Positions 44,624 through 57,567 of a DNA stretch of 64,000 bases are shown one piece after another (position 1 is the first letter of the stretch; each line of letters opens with the position of its first letter). The stretch covers positions 9,989,501 through 10,053,500 of the forward strand of contig JAKZAP010000017.1 in assembly GCA_023053575.1 (NCBI GenBank), written 5' to 3'. The position numbers and the translations under genes were made by a program. Source of the stretch: Branchinecta lynchi (taxonomy: Eukaryota > Arthropoda > Branchiopoda > Anostraca > Branchinectidae). The notes under the pieces are model-generated. The model saw nothing but the letters and a program-made list of their open reading frames with translations. It searched no databases and was not told the DNA's origin.

Positions 44624-46499
44624 GTAGTTATTCCAGATCTATGAGGGTCTATGGTTCTAATCTGTCTAAAAAGACAGTATTCAAGAGTGTACAGTACTGC
44701 GTAGATCGGTGCACGCCATACAATTGAGAGGCTTGTGCCCCTGCACTAACAAGAAGTATTAACTCTTGCAAGCTATTTCAACCTAAATCCTTTATAATCA
44801 ACTGAGCCTGCAGCTGGGCATGTTCCAACGTTCTGCTGATAGTATCAAAAAGCTACCACTGTCGTTACAACTTGTACAGTCGCCTGGATCTTGTATAGCC
44901 TGCAGTGCTAAAATTTTAGCTTATGCTTTTGTTTACGCACTGAAGTATTCAACTAGGATTTAAACCCGAATACCCAGAGCTCGCCCTTAAGTTTTCAGCC
45001 GGGTTACGACGGGTATACCCCAAGCATGCTGAGCATTTTGAGTAATCGGATTAGGAGCAGCTTCAGTTTCTTTGTCGACATTTAAAAAAAAAAATGCCTA
45101 AAACACGGGCAATTTGCATGCTATTCCGTTTGAAAATAGAAGGAGGGAGGTTAAAATTTTTTTTGTAGACAGGATTGCGATGCCTACCGTGTTTCTCCTT
45201 TTAGCAGCTTTGGATGGGTTCCAACCTTTATGAATAGTACTAAACGCTACTATCATCGCTCCAATCTATGTGAAGGAATATCCAGATTTGAACGACGGTG
45301 TTAGCTTTTAGTAACTATTGGAAGATGGTTGGACAGAACCTAGTCGGTGATATACTGATACAAGAAACAAGCTGTCGTGCAGAAAGATAGGGAGTCGGAA
45401 AACGGTGAACTATGTAACCTGGCAGAGAGAAAAATCCTTTCCTAAAGTCATTGAAAGAAATTTCGTCAAATGGCTGGTGCACTTTTAAAAATTTGATACC
45501 CCGGGCATCTTGAGTTAAATTTTTTGAACCGAAAGCAAATGTTAACTAAAAAATCGCTTCGTAAAATATATCTGCATCCTAGCAACGGAAACCATATAAA
45601 TAACGACGAGTTTGAGGATCTGAATATAAAGGGTTGTTCATCACCTGATTGATGCTTAATCAAAACCTATCCCACCGAGTTTTTGCATAGATGGAGTTAG
45701 CAACACTAACATTGCATTGTTCGCACGGACAGATTGACAAAGTCTAGTATAGCGAATCATGTAAAGCTAGTGCAACTCCATTTTTGTAAAATTCAGTTTA
45801 ATAAAGTTTTATTATTGATATTATATTTGATATTATATTACACGAACAGACTATCGGAGAGTGGAGAGCGCGAGGGGCTCGTTATAAATGGTTTCCTGGT
45901 TATTATCCGGCTGACTGTAGAGTTCCAATGAGTGATCTAACCCAGATAAGGTCATGCGATGGTTGGGTGAAGGGAGCTTGAAGGATTTTAGGGAGGACTG
46001 CGATGGAAAATTTTCGAGTTGTGCGTACTCTCCCATTTGGTGGCTGGTACGTCACAGCTCGTTGTAGCTAAATTGGTTGCAGGCGTTGAACACAAGATTA
46101 CTAATTACAGGGCTAAGATGAAAGTCATCAGTGGACCCGCCCTCTTGTTTAGCCAATTTGTTGCTGGCTACCACGTACCTCTCGGCGTTTTTGATTCGTT
46201 TCCAGCCGCCCACCAGTAAAATAACAAACAGAGTGACGGAGAGGTTTGGAATTTCTAATTTAAAATGAAACTTTGGCAAAATCTTTGTTTTGAAAACGGG
46301 GGATTGACAGCATCCGTCGCATGAACGCCAGGTTGTTAAGTTGGAGGTCTCACAGGCAGTTAGTCACAATCGATCGTTTCTGGAACATTCAAGATCACAT
46401 TTCTAAATAAATGGGAGTAGCGGGAACAGAGTTAAAGATAAAGCACCGGAGAAAGCTTTGTTCATAGATGCGCCCGCAGTAAATTCTGCGAAATATAGT
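44624..46499. other. Intron 14, first part: nothing recognised
   Basis: AT-rich intron sequence without a repeat shared elsewhere in the window and without a coding signature. Confidence 0.4.
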
Positions 46500-46900
46500 A
46501 CATTATCCAGGCAAGGAGGCAGACACGGTTTTCTTGTATAGTTTTATTTTAAATCCTGTAAATACATCGCAATAATAATTATAATTATATTTGGAAATGC
46601 CTGAGGGCGATTTACAGGTGTACAAGTTGTAAATACAGATACAGACAGACTAATCAACACATAGCTTACTGGGCCCTAGCGCTCTATATAGGTTCAGGTT
46701 CAGGTTCTCTAATTTCGAAAATACTTCGTGACAATGAATTTTGATCACAGGGGACCGGCAGGGATACGAGCTCGTTAGCTCGGCCCCATTTTAAACACTG
46801 ACTATATGTACATAGTATAAGTGAGTCATTCATCTGTAAATACGCACAGAAAAGAAAGAAAGACTCGTTCCATTCCGTATACTTACACGCGCCATACCAA
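46500..46900 (-). repeat. Probable minus-strand retroposon end with (GAACCT)n
   Basis: The block contains GGTTCAGGTTCAGGTTC at 46690-46706, complementary to the tail near 57310, then a G+C-richer segment with GGGGACCGGCAGGGATACGA and GCTCGTTAGCTCGGCCCC. No open frame of note. Extent and identity are uncertain. Confidence 0.35.
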
Positions 46901-47339
46901 ACTCTCCATACGATAAAAATAAATAAATAATAATAATAACACCAAGTTTTGGCCTAAGCTGAAAGAACGCTGACTTTTTTCTGAAATGAATTAATTAATT
47001 TACAAATCTACAAACCTTGCTTATCGAATGAGGCTTCGTTGGGAGTTTTTGTCACTGCCGATTCTCTAATAGTGCGAACACACGATCACGTTTTCCCGAC
47101 CGGATTTCCTGCACTTTCATCATCAAGTTGAAAAAATTTCCACTTTTCCATATGGAAGGGATGATGCTGCCGAAAATCCGGGCAGGAATTCCAGACAAGG
47201 AGCTCCCGATCCTGATCGTGTGTTCACACTTTAAAGCAGGATAAACATGTAAACCGTAACTTGAGGAAACTTGTCTACTTGTTCCCTGGAACGATATTTA
47301 AAATTTTCTAAGACATTTCAGTTGTAAAAAAAAACTAAG

Positions 47340-47500
47340 CAAATCGGATAAGTCAGCGAAGATTTTCTTCAGCAATACTTTGCCCTTCTTGGCAAGGGTC
47401 CTCGTCAGGCTGTTTCTGGAAGAAAAGAATTGTATATTGTGAGTGCTAGAAACTTGGTTTTATCCAGCTAGGGCCTGACGAGGACCCTTGCCAAGAATTT
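47340..47500. repeat. Interspersed repeat family R2, inverted pair of ends
   Basis: CAATACTTTGCCCTTCTTGG and CAAGGGTCCTCGTCAGGCTG are followed about 60 bp later by the inverted GGGCCTGACGAGGACCCTTG, so the two ends can form a stem. Confidence 0.6.
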
Positions 47501-47988
47501 TTTTTTTTTTTTTTCTGAAAAAAATCTTAGTTAATTTATCTGTTTTGCTCTATATCTTATGGGATTCTCAATCAGCTCGGGGTCTTAGCTACTTATCTGT
47601 TTTGCTCGTGTCGACTTTATTCTATCGGAATTCCATACAGTCGTGACGTATATAGTGACGTCGAGTGATTGAGAACTCAAAATAGGATTTGATTATCCCT
47701 AGGTCGTTTCCTTAATGTAAACGCGCTCGGCTCTAAATACGTGTATTAAAATATATATTCACCGATAAGAATAAGCTACAAATTTTCTTTTCTGAGGTAA
47801 AATAGATTAAATGGGTGCGACGTCACGCTTGTATGGAGTTCCGATACACCTTAGTTTATACCGTTTTGCTAAATACTGGGATTCTCAGTCAGCTCAGGTG
47901 GAAGGAGTATGCATCCTTTCAAATATTCCATGCTGGAAGCATCTCGCATTAATAGACACCTCACTAAGCGCATACCTCTTTTCCCCAG

Positions 47989-48384
47989 GCAAATCCGGGC
48001 TGCTCCTCGACACCCTCGACGAGTCCCGTCTGCAGAAGATTCGCAAGCTTGAAGACGTCCCTCTCATTCCCAAAGAGGAGTCCCAGCTCGTCATCACACG
48101 TCCCAACTTCACCACCGCTCTAAACAACATCGACAACCTTCGCGAGGGCGAGCATGCTCACCTTGAAACCAGGCTTGAACCAGTCAACGACCCGAATCTG
48201 AAGGTCCAATGGTTCGTCAACGGGGTTGAGATCAGAACTGGTCACAGGTTCAGGACTACTCACGACTTCGGATATGTCGCTTTGGATATCCTCAATGCAT
48301 ACCCTGAGGATTCAGGGACTTATATGTGCAGGGCCACCAACTCTCTGGGTGAAGCTGTCAATACCTGCACGATTAGCGTATCCG
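47989..48384 (+). CDS. sls: Exon 15: linker and complete Ig16
   Basis: The acceptor is CTCTTTTCCCCAG and the donor TCCG|GTAAGT; phase 1 at both ends. It encodes a linker (GKSGLLLDTLDESRLQKIRK) and a full Ig: NFTTALNNIDNLREGEHAHL, LNLKVQWFVNG-type C strand, DFGYVALDILNAYPEDSGTY and MCRATNSLGEAV. The B-strand Cys is Thr (LETRL). An open frame extends upstream from the acceptor but is not kettin-like; the coding start is set by the splice site. Confidence 0.94.
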
Positions 48385-48954
48385 GTAAGTAATTTAACAA
48401 TCTCTTACCTCTACTGAGGTCAATATATTTGGCTGCTAAGTATACAAAATGAGCAAAAAAGCATTATCATTTTGTACATTCAGCAACATTTTAAACATTT
48501 ATTTATATATTCATGTATTTCCCTCAAAACTGGGGAGTACATAATATAATATAGAAAACTAGATCAACTAATCCATTCATTGACACTATAAATACTATAA
48601 GAAATAGACTTGGTGTGGTCTGGACAACTAAATTAAGATTATAATGCATTATGTTATTCACTTGCGGTTGTGGATTTGGAGGCTTTCCGATGCCCAATAC
48701 CATGACTACGAAAATAAGAACACACAAGACGAAAGGATTTGCATAATTGAATTGTTTCGGAGGGTTCAGAAGCCTTTATACTAACAAGACCGAAGGTTTC
48801 GATGGTATCCCAAAAATTTAATATTTGATCCAGCCTATTGCGTCTTGTAAAAAAGTTTTCACTGTTAATAAAATTTTGAAACAGGTTAATGCCAATGGCT
48901 AGTCATCTGAGAAAACCAAGTTCAGTTATGGATTAAGCATGTGTGTTTTCCTCT

Positions 48955-49632
48955 ATATGACTACTACTTCGACAAAATTGATCGAAACTTCCTGCCTTAC
49001 TTCTGCCAAATATCTTTATCCGCCGGATTGCGGATAGACTACATGTGGGGCAAACAACAAAAGGTCAAAACAGTTTCAGCATATCTCCTTACCCCTATTT
49101 CGAACCTCTAATCAACTTCTGATAAACTTTACCTTTTAAAATATTTTCGGTTTCGTCCGGATTCCGGGCGAACTATATGATAAAATGATTGTCATTTGTG
49201 TATTCACCATGTCTTGCTACCCCTAAATCGAAAATTTAATCAGCTTCAAATACAAATTTTACTTGTAATAAAATTTCCGGTTTTGGCAGGATTCCGGACG
49301 AACCAATTGTCCGACGAGAAAATAAGTTTCAGATATGGATTCAGAATGTCTCCTTGCCCCTAAACAGACTATCTCATTGGCTTTTAACATATTTTTGTTT
49401 GTGCCTTAATTTGAAACCCCTCCCCCCCCCCTAAATATGGGGCTACAGAACTCATCTACGAACTTGACCTGTACGTTGACGCAATGAATCCTCATACCAA
49501 GAAGTTTGAAGAAAATATCTCTACCCCTTTGTGAGTTATCGTGCTGACAGACGGACAGGCAGACAGACGGACAAGCTTTACGAAGTCATAGATATCCCGT
49601 GTCACTAACGTTTTGGGATCCCACAAACTAGT
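48955..49632 (-). repeat. Interspersed repeat family R7, copy 3, with tandem ~135-bp units
   Basis: It is inverted relative to copies 1 and 2: GTTTTGGGATCCCACAA at the right end, ACAGACGGACAGGCAGACAG, and three diverged units each containing a form of GGCAGGATTCCGGACGAAC and CTCCTTGCCCCTAAAC. Confidence 0.65.
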
Positions 49633-50158
49633 TAAAATCACAACCCAGCTGGAGATTGCTGAAAGAAATAGGGAAACCTAGAAAGAATTCGATTTTTTTT
49701 GTTTTTACATTTGATGCTCCAGTAGCTCATGTCACAAGTTCGGAAATTCGGTAATAAAAAACTTCATAGGCCAACAACTACCGCTGTCAAGATTATCACT
49801 TTAGCTCATAGGACCGGGCCGAGGACGACCTATTGGGATGTTTCACTGTCTAACTATCTTGATGAAATGGATCTTGGATATTAAAACACTTGTTTGGAAA
49901 GAGTAGGTGAGGTTAAGTAGTCAAAAATATTAACGTCACCAAGAGGAGGAGTAGTCGTAGTCTAGAAAGTAAGAGACATGAGACTTATTAAGAAAATGAT
50001 ACGCCGAAGAAAAGCAGTTCTGATACATTTCTTGAGGTCTGCAAAATGTAAAATCTAAACTGCCACCAGACCGAGGTTCCCATTTTTAAAGCCTTCAGAT
50101 TGAAATCCCGGCAAAGCCGAGATGGAAAGCTATGGCATTATCTTTTTTTTTATTCCAG

Positions 50159-53100
50159 CTCGACGTAGCATCTACATGGACACGCAGCACCCCGATGGCT
50201 GGGAAAAGATCCGCGCGCTCGAGTCCCACTCCCAAGCTCGTCCAAGTGAAATCACTGAATTGCCTGTCACGCGCCCTCGCTTCATCACAGAGCTCCAGGG
50301 CTCTACGCAACTTACCGAGGGCCAGACTGCTCACTTGGAATGCCGCGTAGAACCCGTCCACGATCCAAAACTACGCGTCGAGTTCTTCCACAACGGAAAG
50401 CCCCTTCAGAGCGCCGCTCGATTCCACACCACCTTTGATTTTGGCTATGTTGCCCTTGACATCGGCCATGTCGTGTCTGAAGATAGTGGAGAATACACAG
50501 TCAAGGCAGTGAACCAGCTTGGGGAAGCCGTCACTAGCAATACCATCCGCATTGAGGCCAAGAGTAGCATTATCTCGGAATCACAGCGACCAGAAGGTAT
50601 GGATAAGATTCGTGAGCTTGAGGATGCTTCACGCCACCAGCGCCCTGACTACACTGAATCAGTTAGCTTCCAGCGCCCCGTTTTCACAGCCCCACTACAA
50701 AACGTCGATCAAGCTCAAGAAGGAGGCTCTGCTCACTTCGAATGCCGTCTTATTCCTGTCGGTGATCCATCTCTTAAGGTTGAGTGGTACAGAAACGAAA
50801 AGCCCCTTGAGTATAGCTCTCGCATTCAGCGCACGCACGATTTTGGTTACGTGGCTCTCGATATTACCTACCTGCGCCCTGAAGACGAAGGCGTCTACAT
50901 GTGTCGTGCTACTAATGCCCTTGGTGAAGCAGTCACCACCGCTTCCATCCGCATCAAATCCAAGGCTAGCATTCAGTTGGATACTCTCCACAGCGAGGGT
51001 ATGAAGCGTATTCAGGAGCTTGAAGATCGTAATTACAGCCGCGCCCCGGAGGAAGAGAAGTCCTTTGAAAAGCCTGTCTTCACCTCGTCACTCAGCGGCC
51101 CAAGCGAAGTTCACGAGGGTCAACACGCACACTTTGAATGCAGGGTTTTGCCCGTTGGCGACTCGAGCTTGAGATTTGAGTGGTATGTCAACGGCGTCGA
51201 ACTGAAGATGGGTAGCCGGTACAGGGTTACCCATGACTTTGGATACGTTACCCTTGATATCAACAGCTGCATCCCTGAAGACGCTGGCGTTTACATGTGC
51301 AAGGCGATTAACCGTGCTGGAGAGGCAGTTAGCACGACGACCATGCGAGTTCGCGCTCGTGGGTCCGTCCTTGCAGATGCCCAGCAGCCCAACGCTTGGG
51401 AGCGCATCCAGCTTAAGGAAGCTGAGATGAACCAGCCCCGCCCTGAATTTAATGATTCTGGTGTCCAGCAGATGCCTCACTTTATCAACCAGCTCACGAG
51501 CCATGATCGTCTGGTCGAGAACTCCAGCATTCATCTTGATTGCCTTGTTGAACCCAAGAACGACCCATATCTCCGCATTGAGTGGTTCAAGAACGGCGTC
51601 CAGCTTAACAGTGGTTCTAGGATCCGCACAACCTTTGACTTCGGCCTTGTCGGTCTTGACATTATTGGACTTCGTCCTGATGATTCCGGCATTTACATGT
51701 GCAAAGCTATCAACAAGGTAGGCGAAGCAGTGACCACCTGCACAATCAAGGTCGAAGGCCGTGATTGGTTGGTTGGAAATGCCCAACGTCCTGAGGCGCT
51801 CCCCCGCATCGCCGACCTAGAAGCGCCTAAGGATCATCGCCGCGAAGAAGCTGATGCCGTTTATGATGCACCTGTCTTCATCTCTCATTTGAACAACGTT
51901 GAATGCGCTGAGGCTGAGACCGCTCATTTCGAATGTAAGGTTGAACCATCAAAGGATCCGACAATGAAGATTGAATGGTACGTCAACGGCAAGCTGCTAC
52001 CTTCTGCCTCTCGTTTCAACTCGACATACGACTTCGGATTCGTCTCCCTAGATGTAACGTCAGTCTACACCGAAGATAACGGCGTATACACTTGCAAAGC
52101 AACGAACAAGAAGGGTAGTGCCGTCTCCACTGGTACCCTACGTTGTACTAGTAAGAGCAGCATCTACTTTGATACACAGCATCCTCAAGGAAAGGCTGGT
52201 CTCGAGGAGATTGAAAAAGCCGAAGCTGCCTACTATGCAAAGTATCAACGGCAGGAATCAGCTGGGGACCAATCCTTCCCCAAACCGTCGTTCATCGTCG
52301 CTCTTGAGCAGCAGTTCACCCTCGGCGAAGGCGAGCCACTTCACCTTGAATGCCACGTCGAGCCCAAAAAGGACCCGAACTTGAAGCTTGAATGGTTCTT
52401 TAATGGCAAACTTCTTGATCATGCTTCTCGCTTCAAGATGGCTAATGACTTCGGCTTTGTTACTCTCGACCTCACTGATGTCTATGCGCGTGACCAAGGT
52501 GTTTACACCTGCCGGGCTTCCAACAAGGCAGGCGAGGCTTTCACTTCCACCACCGTCTACTGCACTGGTAAGGGCGGTTTGATCGAATCCACCCAGCACC
52601 CCAAGGGCGCAGAGGGTCTTGAGAGAATCCAGGCTCTCGAAGACAGTCTCATCCACGAGGATGGGTCTGCGGCAGAAACTGAGGGACATGCACCGATATT
52701 CACTAGCCAGTTCCAGAATGTTAGCAATCTCAGTGAAGGCGAAATTGCTCACTTTGAGGCAACGCTAACCCCGGTTGGGGATCAGAACATGAAGGTTGAA
52801 TGGTTCTACAACGGACAAACACTGTCGGCAAGCAGTCGTGTCCGCACTGTTTACGACTTCGGCATGGTTGTCCTTGAGATTCTCGGTACCAAAGTTGCAG
52901 ACAGCGGCCTTTACACCTGCAAAGCTACTAACACCTACGGCACTGCCGAGATTTCAGTCACTCTTGAGTGCGTCGACCTAGCTCATGGACAGAAACCTCA
53001 GTTCACCAGCCACATCAAGAGTCTCGAGGGTCTTAAGGATGGTGACTCCGCTCACTTTGAATGCACCCTGGTCCCAACCAACGATCCTAAGCTTAAGGTT

Positions 53101-55463
53101 GAATGGTTCCACAATGGGCAGCCCCTTAAGATGTCATCAAGGATCAAGACCGTCTCTGACTTCGGTTTCGTTGTTTTGGACATCGCCTATGTTCAGAGCC
53201 ATGACTCCGGCGAGTACGTCTGCAAGGCTTCAAACAAGTATGGAGAAGATACAACACGTGCCACGATTAAATGCTTCGGCAAGGGTGGCGTATATCTAGA
53301 CTCCCTCCAGCCAGACTCGCTTGCACGTATTCGCGAGCTTGAACAGCAGCCATTTGCGCCACAGACACCTCTTTCACCAACTGCCGAAGCCCCACGTTTT
53401 GTCACCCAGGTGCAGCCTGTCCAGCTCATTGAAGGCCAGTCCGCTCATTTCGAAGCTCGACTTACTCCAGTCAACGACCCCAAACTTGCCGTCGAATGGT
53501 ACGTCAACGGCAAGAAGCTTCCCACCGGTCATCGCTTCCGTACCTTCCACGATTTTGGCATCGTCATCCTTGACATCCTCTACTGTTATGCTGAAGACTC
53601 TGGAGAATACGAATGCCGCGCTGTGAATGAAATGGGAGAGGACAGCAGCAGGACAACCCTGAGATGCATGTCCAAGGCTGGACTTATCCTTGACTCCCAG
53701 CTTCCAGGGGAGATGCAGGCCGGTCTCCAAAAGATCCAGAATCTGGAAGACTTCGCGTACATGAAGCGCGAGGCAACAACAGAGGAATCCAAGCGCCAGG
53801 CTCCAGTATTCACTGTTCCTTTGGGCAACGTCGACGGGTTGAAGGAAGGTGAGAACGCTCATTTCGAAGGCAAACTTACTCCAACAGACGATCCGAGACT
53901 GAAGGTAGAATGGTTCCATAATGGCAAGTCGTTGAAAACCGGCTCCCGAATTCGCACGTTCTGCGACTTCGGATTCGTTATTCTGGAAATCTCGCCAGTA
54001 TACCCCGAAGATTCTGGGGTGTATGAATGCAGAGCTAGCAACGAGTTTGGTTCAGCTGTTACATCAGCAACTTTGAAGTGTTCTGGCAAGCGTAACGTCA
54101 TCTTGGAATCTCAGCTTCCCAAGGGCATGGAACGCACCATCGAGCGCATTGCTGAGCTTGAAGGATTAGGCGCTCGTCCCAGCGACTTCCCTGTCGAGTC
54201 CGACTCCGGCAAGCCACCTGAGTTCATCACCAGCCCAAGCGACCAGCAACTTCCTGAGAATAGCTGCGCCCACTTTGAGTGCAAGGTTCTACCCGTCAAC
54301 GACCCGAGCTTGAGGGTCGAGTGGTATCACAACGGCAAACCTCTTGGATCTGGCTCTCGCGTGAAGACAATCAGCGATTTTGGATTTGTTATCCTTGAAA
54401 TTTCGGGAGTTTACCAGCGCGATGCTGGTCTCTACACCTGCAAGGCTACCAACAAACACGGTGAAGCCAGCGTCTCTTGTACTCTTACTGTTAAGGGCCG
54501 CCAGGGCATCGTTCTTGAGCCACAGCTTCCACAGAAGTTCAGATCGGGCAATGAGGCAATCCAAAGACTCGAGGAGAACCTGTGGAAACGCGAAGAAGCA
54601 CCCATCGATGATGACAAACCGAACCCACCCAAGTTTGTCACAGAGCTGGCTTCGGTTGTTGACCACCCTGAAGGTTCACCGGTTCACTTTGAGTGCCGTG
54701 TCGAGCCCACCAACGACCCAACTCTTCGCGTTGAATGGTACCACAATGGCCGTCCTCTTGATCTCGGTTCCCGCATCCACGCTCTTGATGACTTTGGCTT
54801 TGTTGTCCTGGATATCGATTGGACCTTCGAGCGCGACTCCGGCGAGTACATCTGCCGCGCTACAAACAAATGGGGAACTGCCGTTACCAAGTGCACTCTC
54901 GGTCTTACCACCAAGCGAAATGTTGTTTTGGATAGTCAACTTCCAGATGGCATGACTGGCGCGAAGCTTAAAGAACTTGAGCGCGGACCCATCTCCACTC
55001 CATACGCTGAGGACAAGGCCGCCGAGCCCCCACGTTTCATCACCCACATACAGTCCCTCAACGTCGATGAAGGAGAGACCGCACACTTCGAGTGCAGAAT
55101 TGAGCCCAAGAACGATCCCCGGCTTCGAATTGAGTGGTACTTCAACGGCAAAGCTCTCCAGCTCGGACATCGGTTCCGCACCGTCTATGAAATGGGCTTT
55201 GTCTCGCTTGATATTCTTTACACTTACAACGAAGATGCAGGCGAATATGTCTGCATTGCCAGAAATGCCGCAGGAACTGATAAGACTGTCGCTGCTATTT
55301 CTTGCAAGAAGTCGCCAGCAATTATCATGCAAAACCAGATGCCCAAGGGCATGAAGAGGTCTGAAGCACTCGTTCAGATGGAGGCAGCGCTCAAGAAGTA
55401 TACGTCCGAAATCCATTTAACCGAGGATGATATTTACGATGCCGATAAGAAACAGCCACCTAG
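50159..55463 (+). CDS. sls: Exon 16: giant 5.3-kb exon with 13 uninterrupted Ig modules (Ig17-Ig29)
   Basis: The acceptor is TTTTTTTTATTCCAG and the donor CCTAG|GTAAGT; phase 1 in, phase 2 out. It holds 1,767 whole codons without a stop. Thirteen Ig domains follow with a period of about 134 residues, each ending in a linker of the type SIxxDTQHPxG…LED. Most have both core Cys. Ig17 lacks the F-strand Cys; Ig23, Ig25 and Ig26 lack the B-strand Cys. From about Ig21 onward linker signatures change (SQLPKGM, LQPDSL), the conserved block becomes DFGFVxL(D/E)I, and some G strands gain a Cys (LRCTSK, LKCSGK). Ig23 and Ig24 are joined by only about ten residues (CVDLAHGQKPQ), the one missing linker. 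Confidence 0.97.
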
Positions 55464-56178
55464 GTAAGTTTTCTATATATTTATTTTAACTTGATTTAAA
55501 GTTATTATGTTACGGATTGGATTATGCCTTTTCCCTGAGCTAAACAGAGAATTGCAAATTTCTCCTGAAAGAACTGGCGTCAGACATGTTCCCTGAACTT
55601 ATAAACTGCATCATTTTCATTTTTGGGGATGGGCAAGATGCATTTACAGACCTGCCTGTGCTTTTGTTTCCAGCTGATGATAAGGACGTACTTTACATTT
55701 TTTGGTAGTTAGCTTCTCAGCTTATACTGACGAATGGCAAGCCAGCGCCTAGAAGTTTTTTTTTGTAATTGTTCAAAAAGTCTCTTAAGTTCTGGTAGAA
55801 ATTCTCTAGTAACCAGAATATGAGGCGAATATAAAGCTCAGATATTTTTCGTTGGGAAGTTTAGCTTGTAATAGTAATATGGTTATTTATTAAACCAAAA
55901 GTCAATATATCAGAAAAACGCTAAAAAAAAGCGTCACCTTTACAACTGGCAAAGTAACCTAATTATTTCAAAATTTTCATGCTTGTACGTGTTTTGAAAA
56001 TTCAGCGATCGAGTTTGGATTCAAGGATTTCAGGACACCAGGAAGTAAAATCGAATCACACAAAATTAAACTGGATCAGTAATAGGCCCTTGATTGATTT
56101 TTAGAATGTTCCAGATAAGACTGGAATAGATTCGATTGTCTCTTACTGAGCCCTTACCTTACAGTTTATTCTTTTCAG
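55464..56178. other. Intron 16: nothing recognised
   Basis: 715 bp of AT-rich intron between the giant exon and exon 17. No repeat family of this window is present. Confidence 0.45.
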
Positions 56179-56312
56179 GTTTGTCATTCAGATCCGTGAC
56201 CAGCTTGAGCTTGTTGAAATGCAGGCAACTAAATTCGAGTGTCAGCTTGCTCCTGTCGGTGACCCAAGTATGAAAGTCGAGTGGTTCTTCAACGGCAAGC
56301 CCCTCTCATTCA
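56179..56312 (+). CDS. sls: Exon 17: first half of Ig30
   Basis: The acceptor is TTATTCTTTTCAG and the donor TTCA|GTAAGT; phase 2 in, phase 1 out. Joined to exon 16 it reads QPPRFVIQIRDQLELVEMQ, then TKFECQLAPVGDPSMKVEWF and FNGKPLSF. Both the B-strand Cys and the Trp are present. The break falls between strands C and D, as in Ig7 and Ig15. Confidence 0.94.
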
Positions 56313-57567
56313 GTAAGTGTTTTTGTATCAATTGGCATTTCCAGCGCTTGACGGTAGGGGGGGGGGGGCTTGGAACCGATACCAGTTAAACAGTAACAAA
56401 TATAAACACATCCTAAGGTTCGGTCTAGGACTTCGCAGGACATTATTTGGGGTGGGCAGAACATTATTTATATAATAATAATTTATTTATGACCCATCAT
56501 ACACTCACAAAGAAACAGACGGAGTATAAATACAAAAAAGATAAGTTTATGACCTTACTACGATTGTACAGTGACAGAAAAAAAAGTAAAACAGTGAAAA
56601 TGGAGGGGGGGGGGGAGGGGCAAATATACCAAAGTTGCTTCGGGGAGTCCCGGGTTCTTCTGGGGTTGGGGGTTGGAGCCGAGTTTTCGGTTTTTAGATT
56701 TTCCTTGGCCTTCAGTTTTCTAGCGAACCCTCTCAGGCTCTCAGTTCTACATCACGGGCAATTTATCTAGCAATTTTTATTTAGCAATTTTGCAATCTTT
56801 TGGAATTTATTTAGCAGTTTATTTGGGGAAGAATCTTACCGTAGAAATAGCTTTACAGAGATTTTCGCGTGAGCTGATCCGATATGTAGGAATGTGCAGA
56901 GACAAAGTCGCGCCCTAATTTACGGTAGCTTGCCCACAAGTAATTAATGCCGTGCTAAATTATTATTAGTTAATTTGTTATCGTTTTTTGTGTTTTCGTA
57001 AATATTTAATTACCTCTTCTAGCTTTAAGCTATTTGGAATTAAATTTGATTGATTGATTATAAAATAGAGCGACCAGCAGGTTAAGCAGTGACTGTACCA
57101 CCAAGTCTTGATAGTTGTACGATAGGTGCTAAGTTCTCTGTGTTGCAAACTTACGAATATTTGTATTGTTTATTGTGAGTTAGAACTGGTGAGTGCTTTT
57201 CTTGTATTTTGAAGAAGGTAATTGTTTTTCATTTATCACTCCTGTGCCACTCATGCTTTGCCCTCTGCCGGGAGTATTTGTTAATTTACGTGTGTACAAT
57301 TAGGGAAAATAATAAATGAACCTGAACCAGAACCTGAATGAACGTAAACCGATTTTCGTTAAGCCCTGTTCGTCTCAGTTTTGTAAAGGAATGCTCAAGT
57401 TCTATATCTTTAAATAATATGGGATATAAGCTTGACTTTTTTTTATTGTTGACCACAGTGGCGATGACGGATTTAAGGGTGAATGTTGGGCCAAAGTAAG
57501 GTGATGTTTTCCATCTTCTCCGATGCTCTTTTTCCTAACGGCAAGGTTGATCCCATATTTTTTCTAG
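56313..57567. other. Intron 17: retroposon-like ends
   Basis: It holds G runs (56357, 56604), a TAATAATTTATTTATGACCC stretch like a minus-strand LINE tail near 56478, a GATT repeat near 57049 and the (GAACCT)n-tailed end near 57310. No exon. Confidence 0.4.
57290..57345 (+). repeat. LINE-like 3' terminus with (GAACCT)n tail
   Basis: GGGAAAATAATAAATGAACC followed by TGAACCAGAACCTGAATG is a poly(A)-signal-like AATAAA plus hexanucleotide tail. The complementary tail GGTTCAGGTTCAGGTTC is at 46690-46706 on the other strand. Confidence 0.45.

Noticed and set aside
47811..47988. Open frame running into exon 15 from upstream
   Set aside because: The kettin sequence begins exactly at the acceptor TTTTCCCCAG. 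The upstream codons are not Ig-like and include an R2-like TCAGTCAGCTCAGGTGGAAG stretch.
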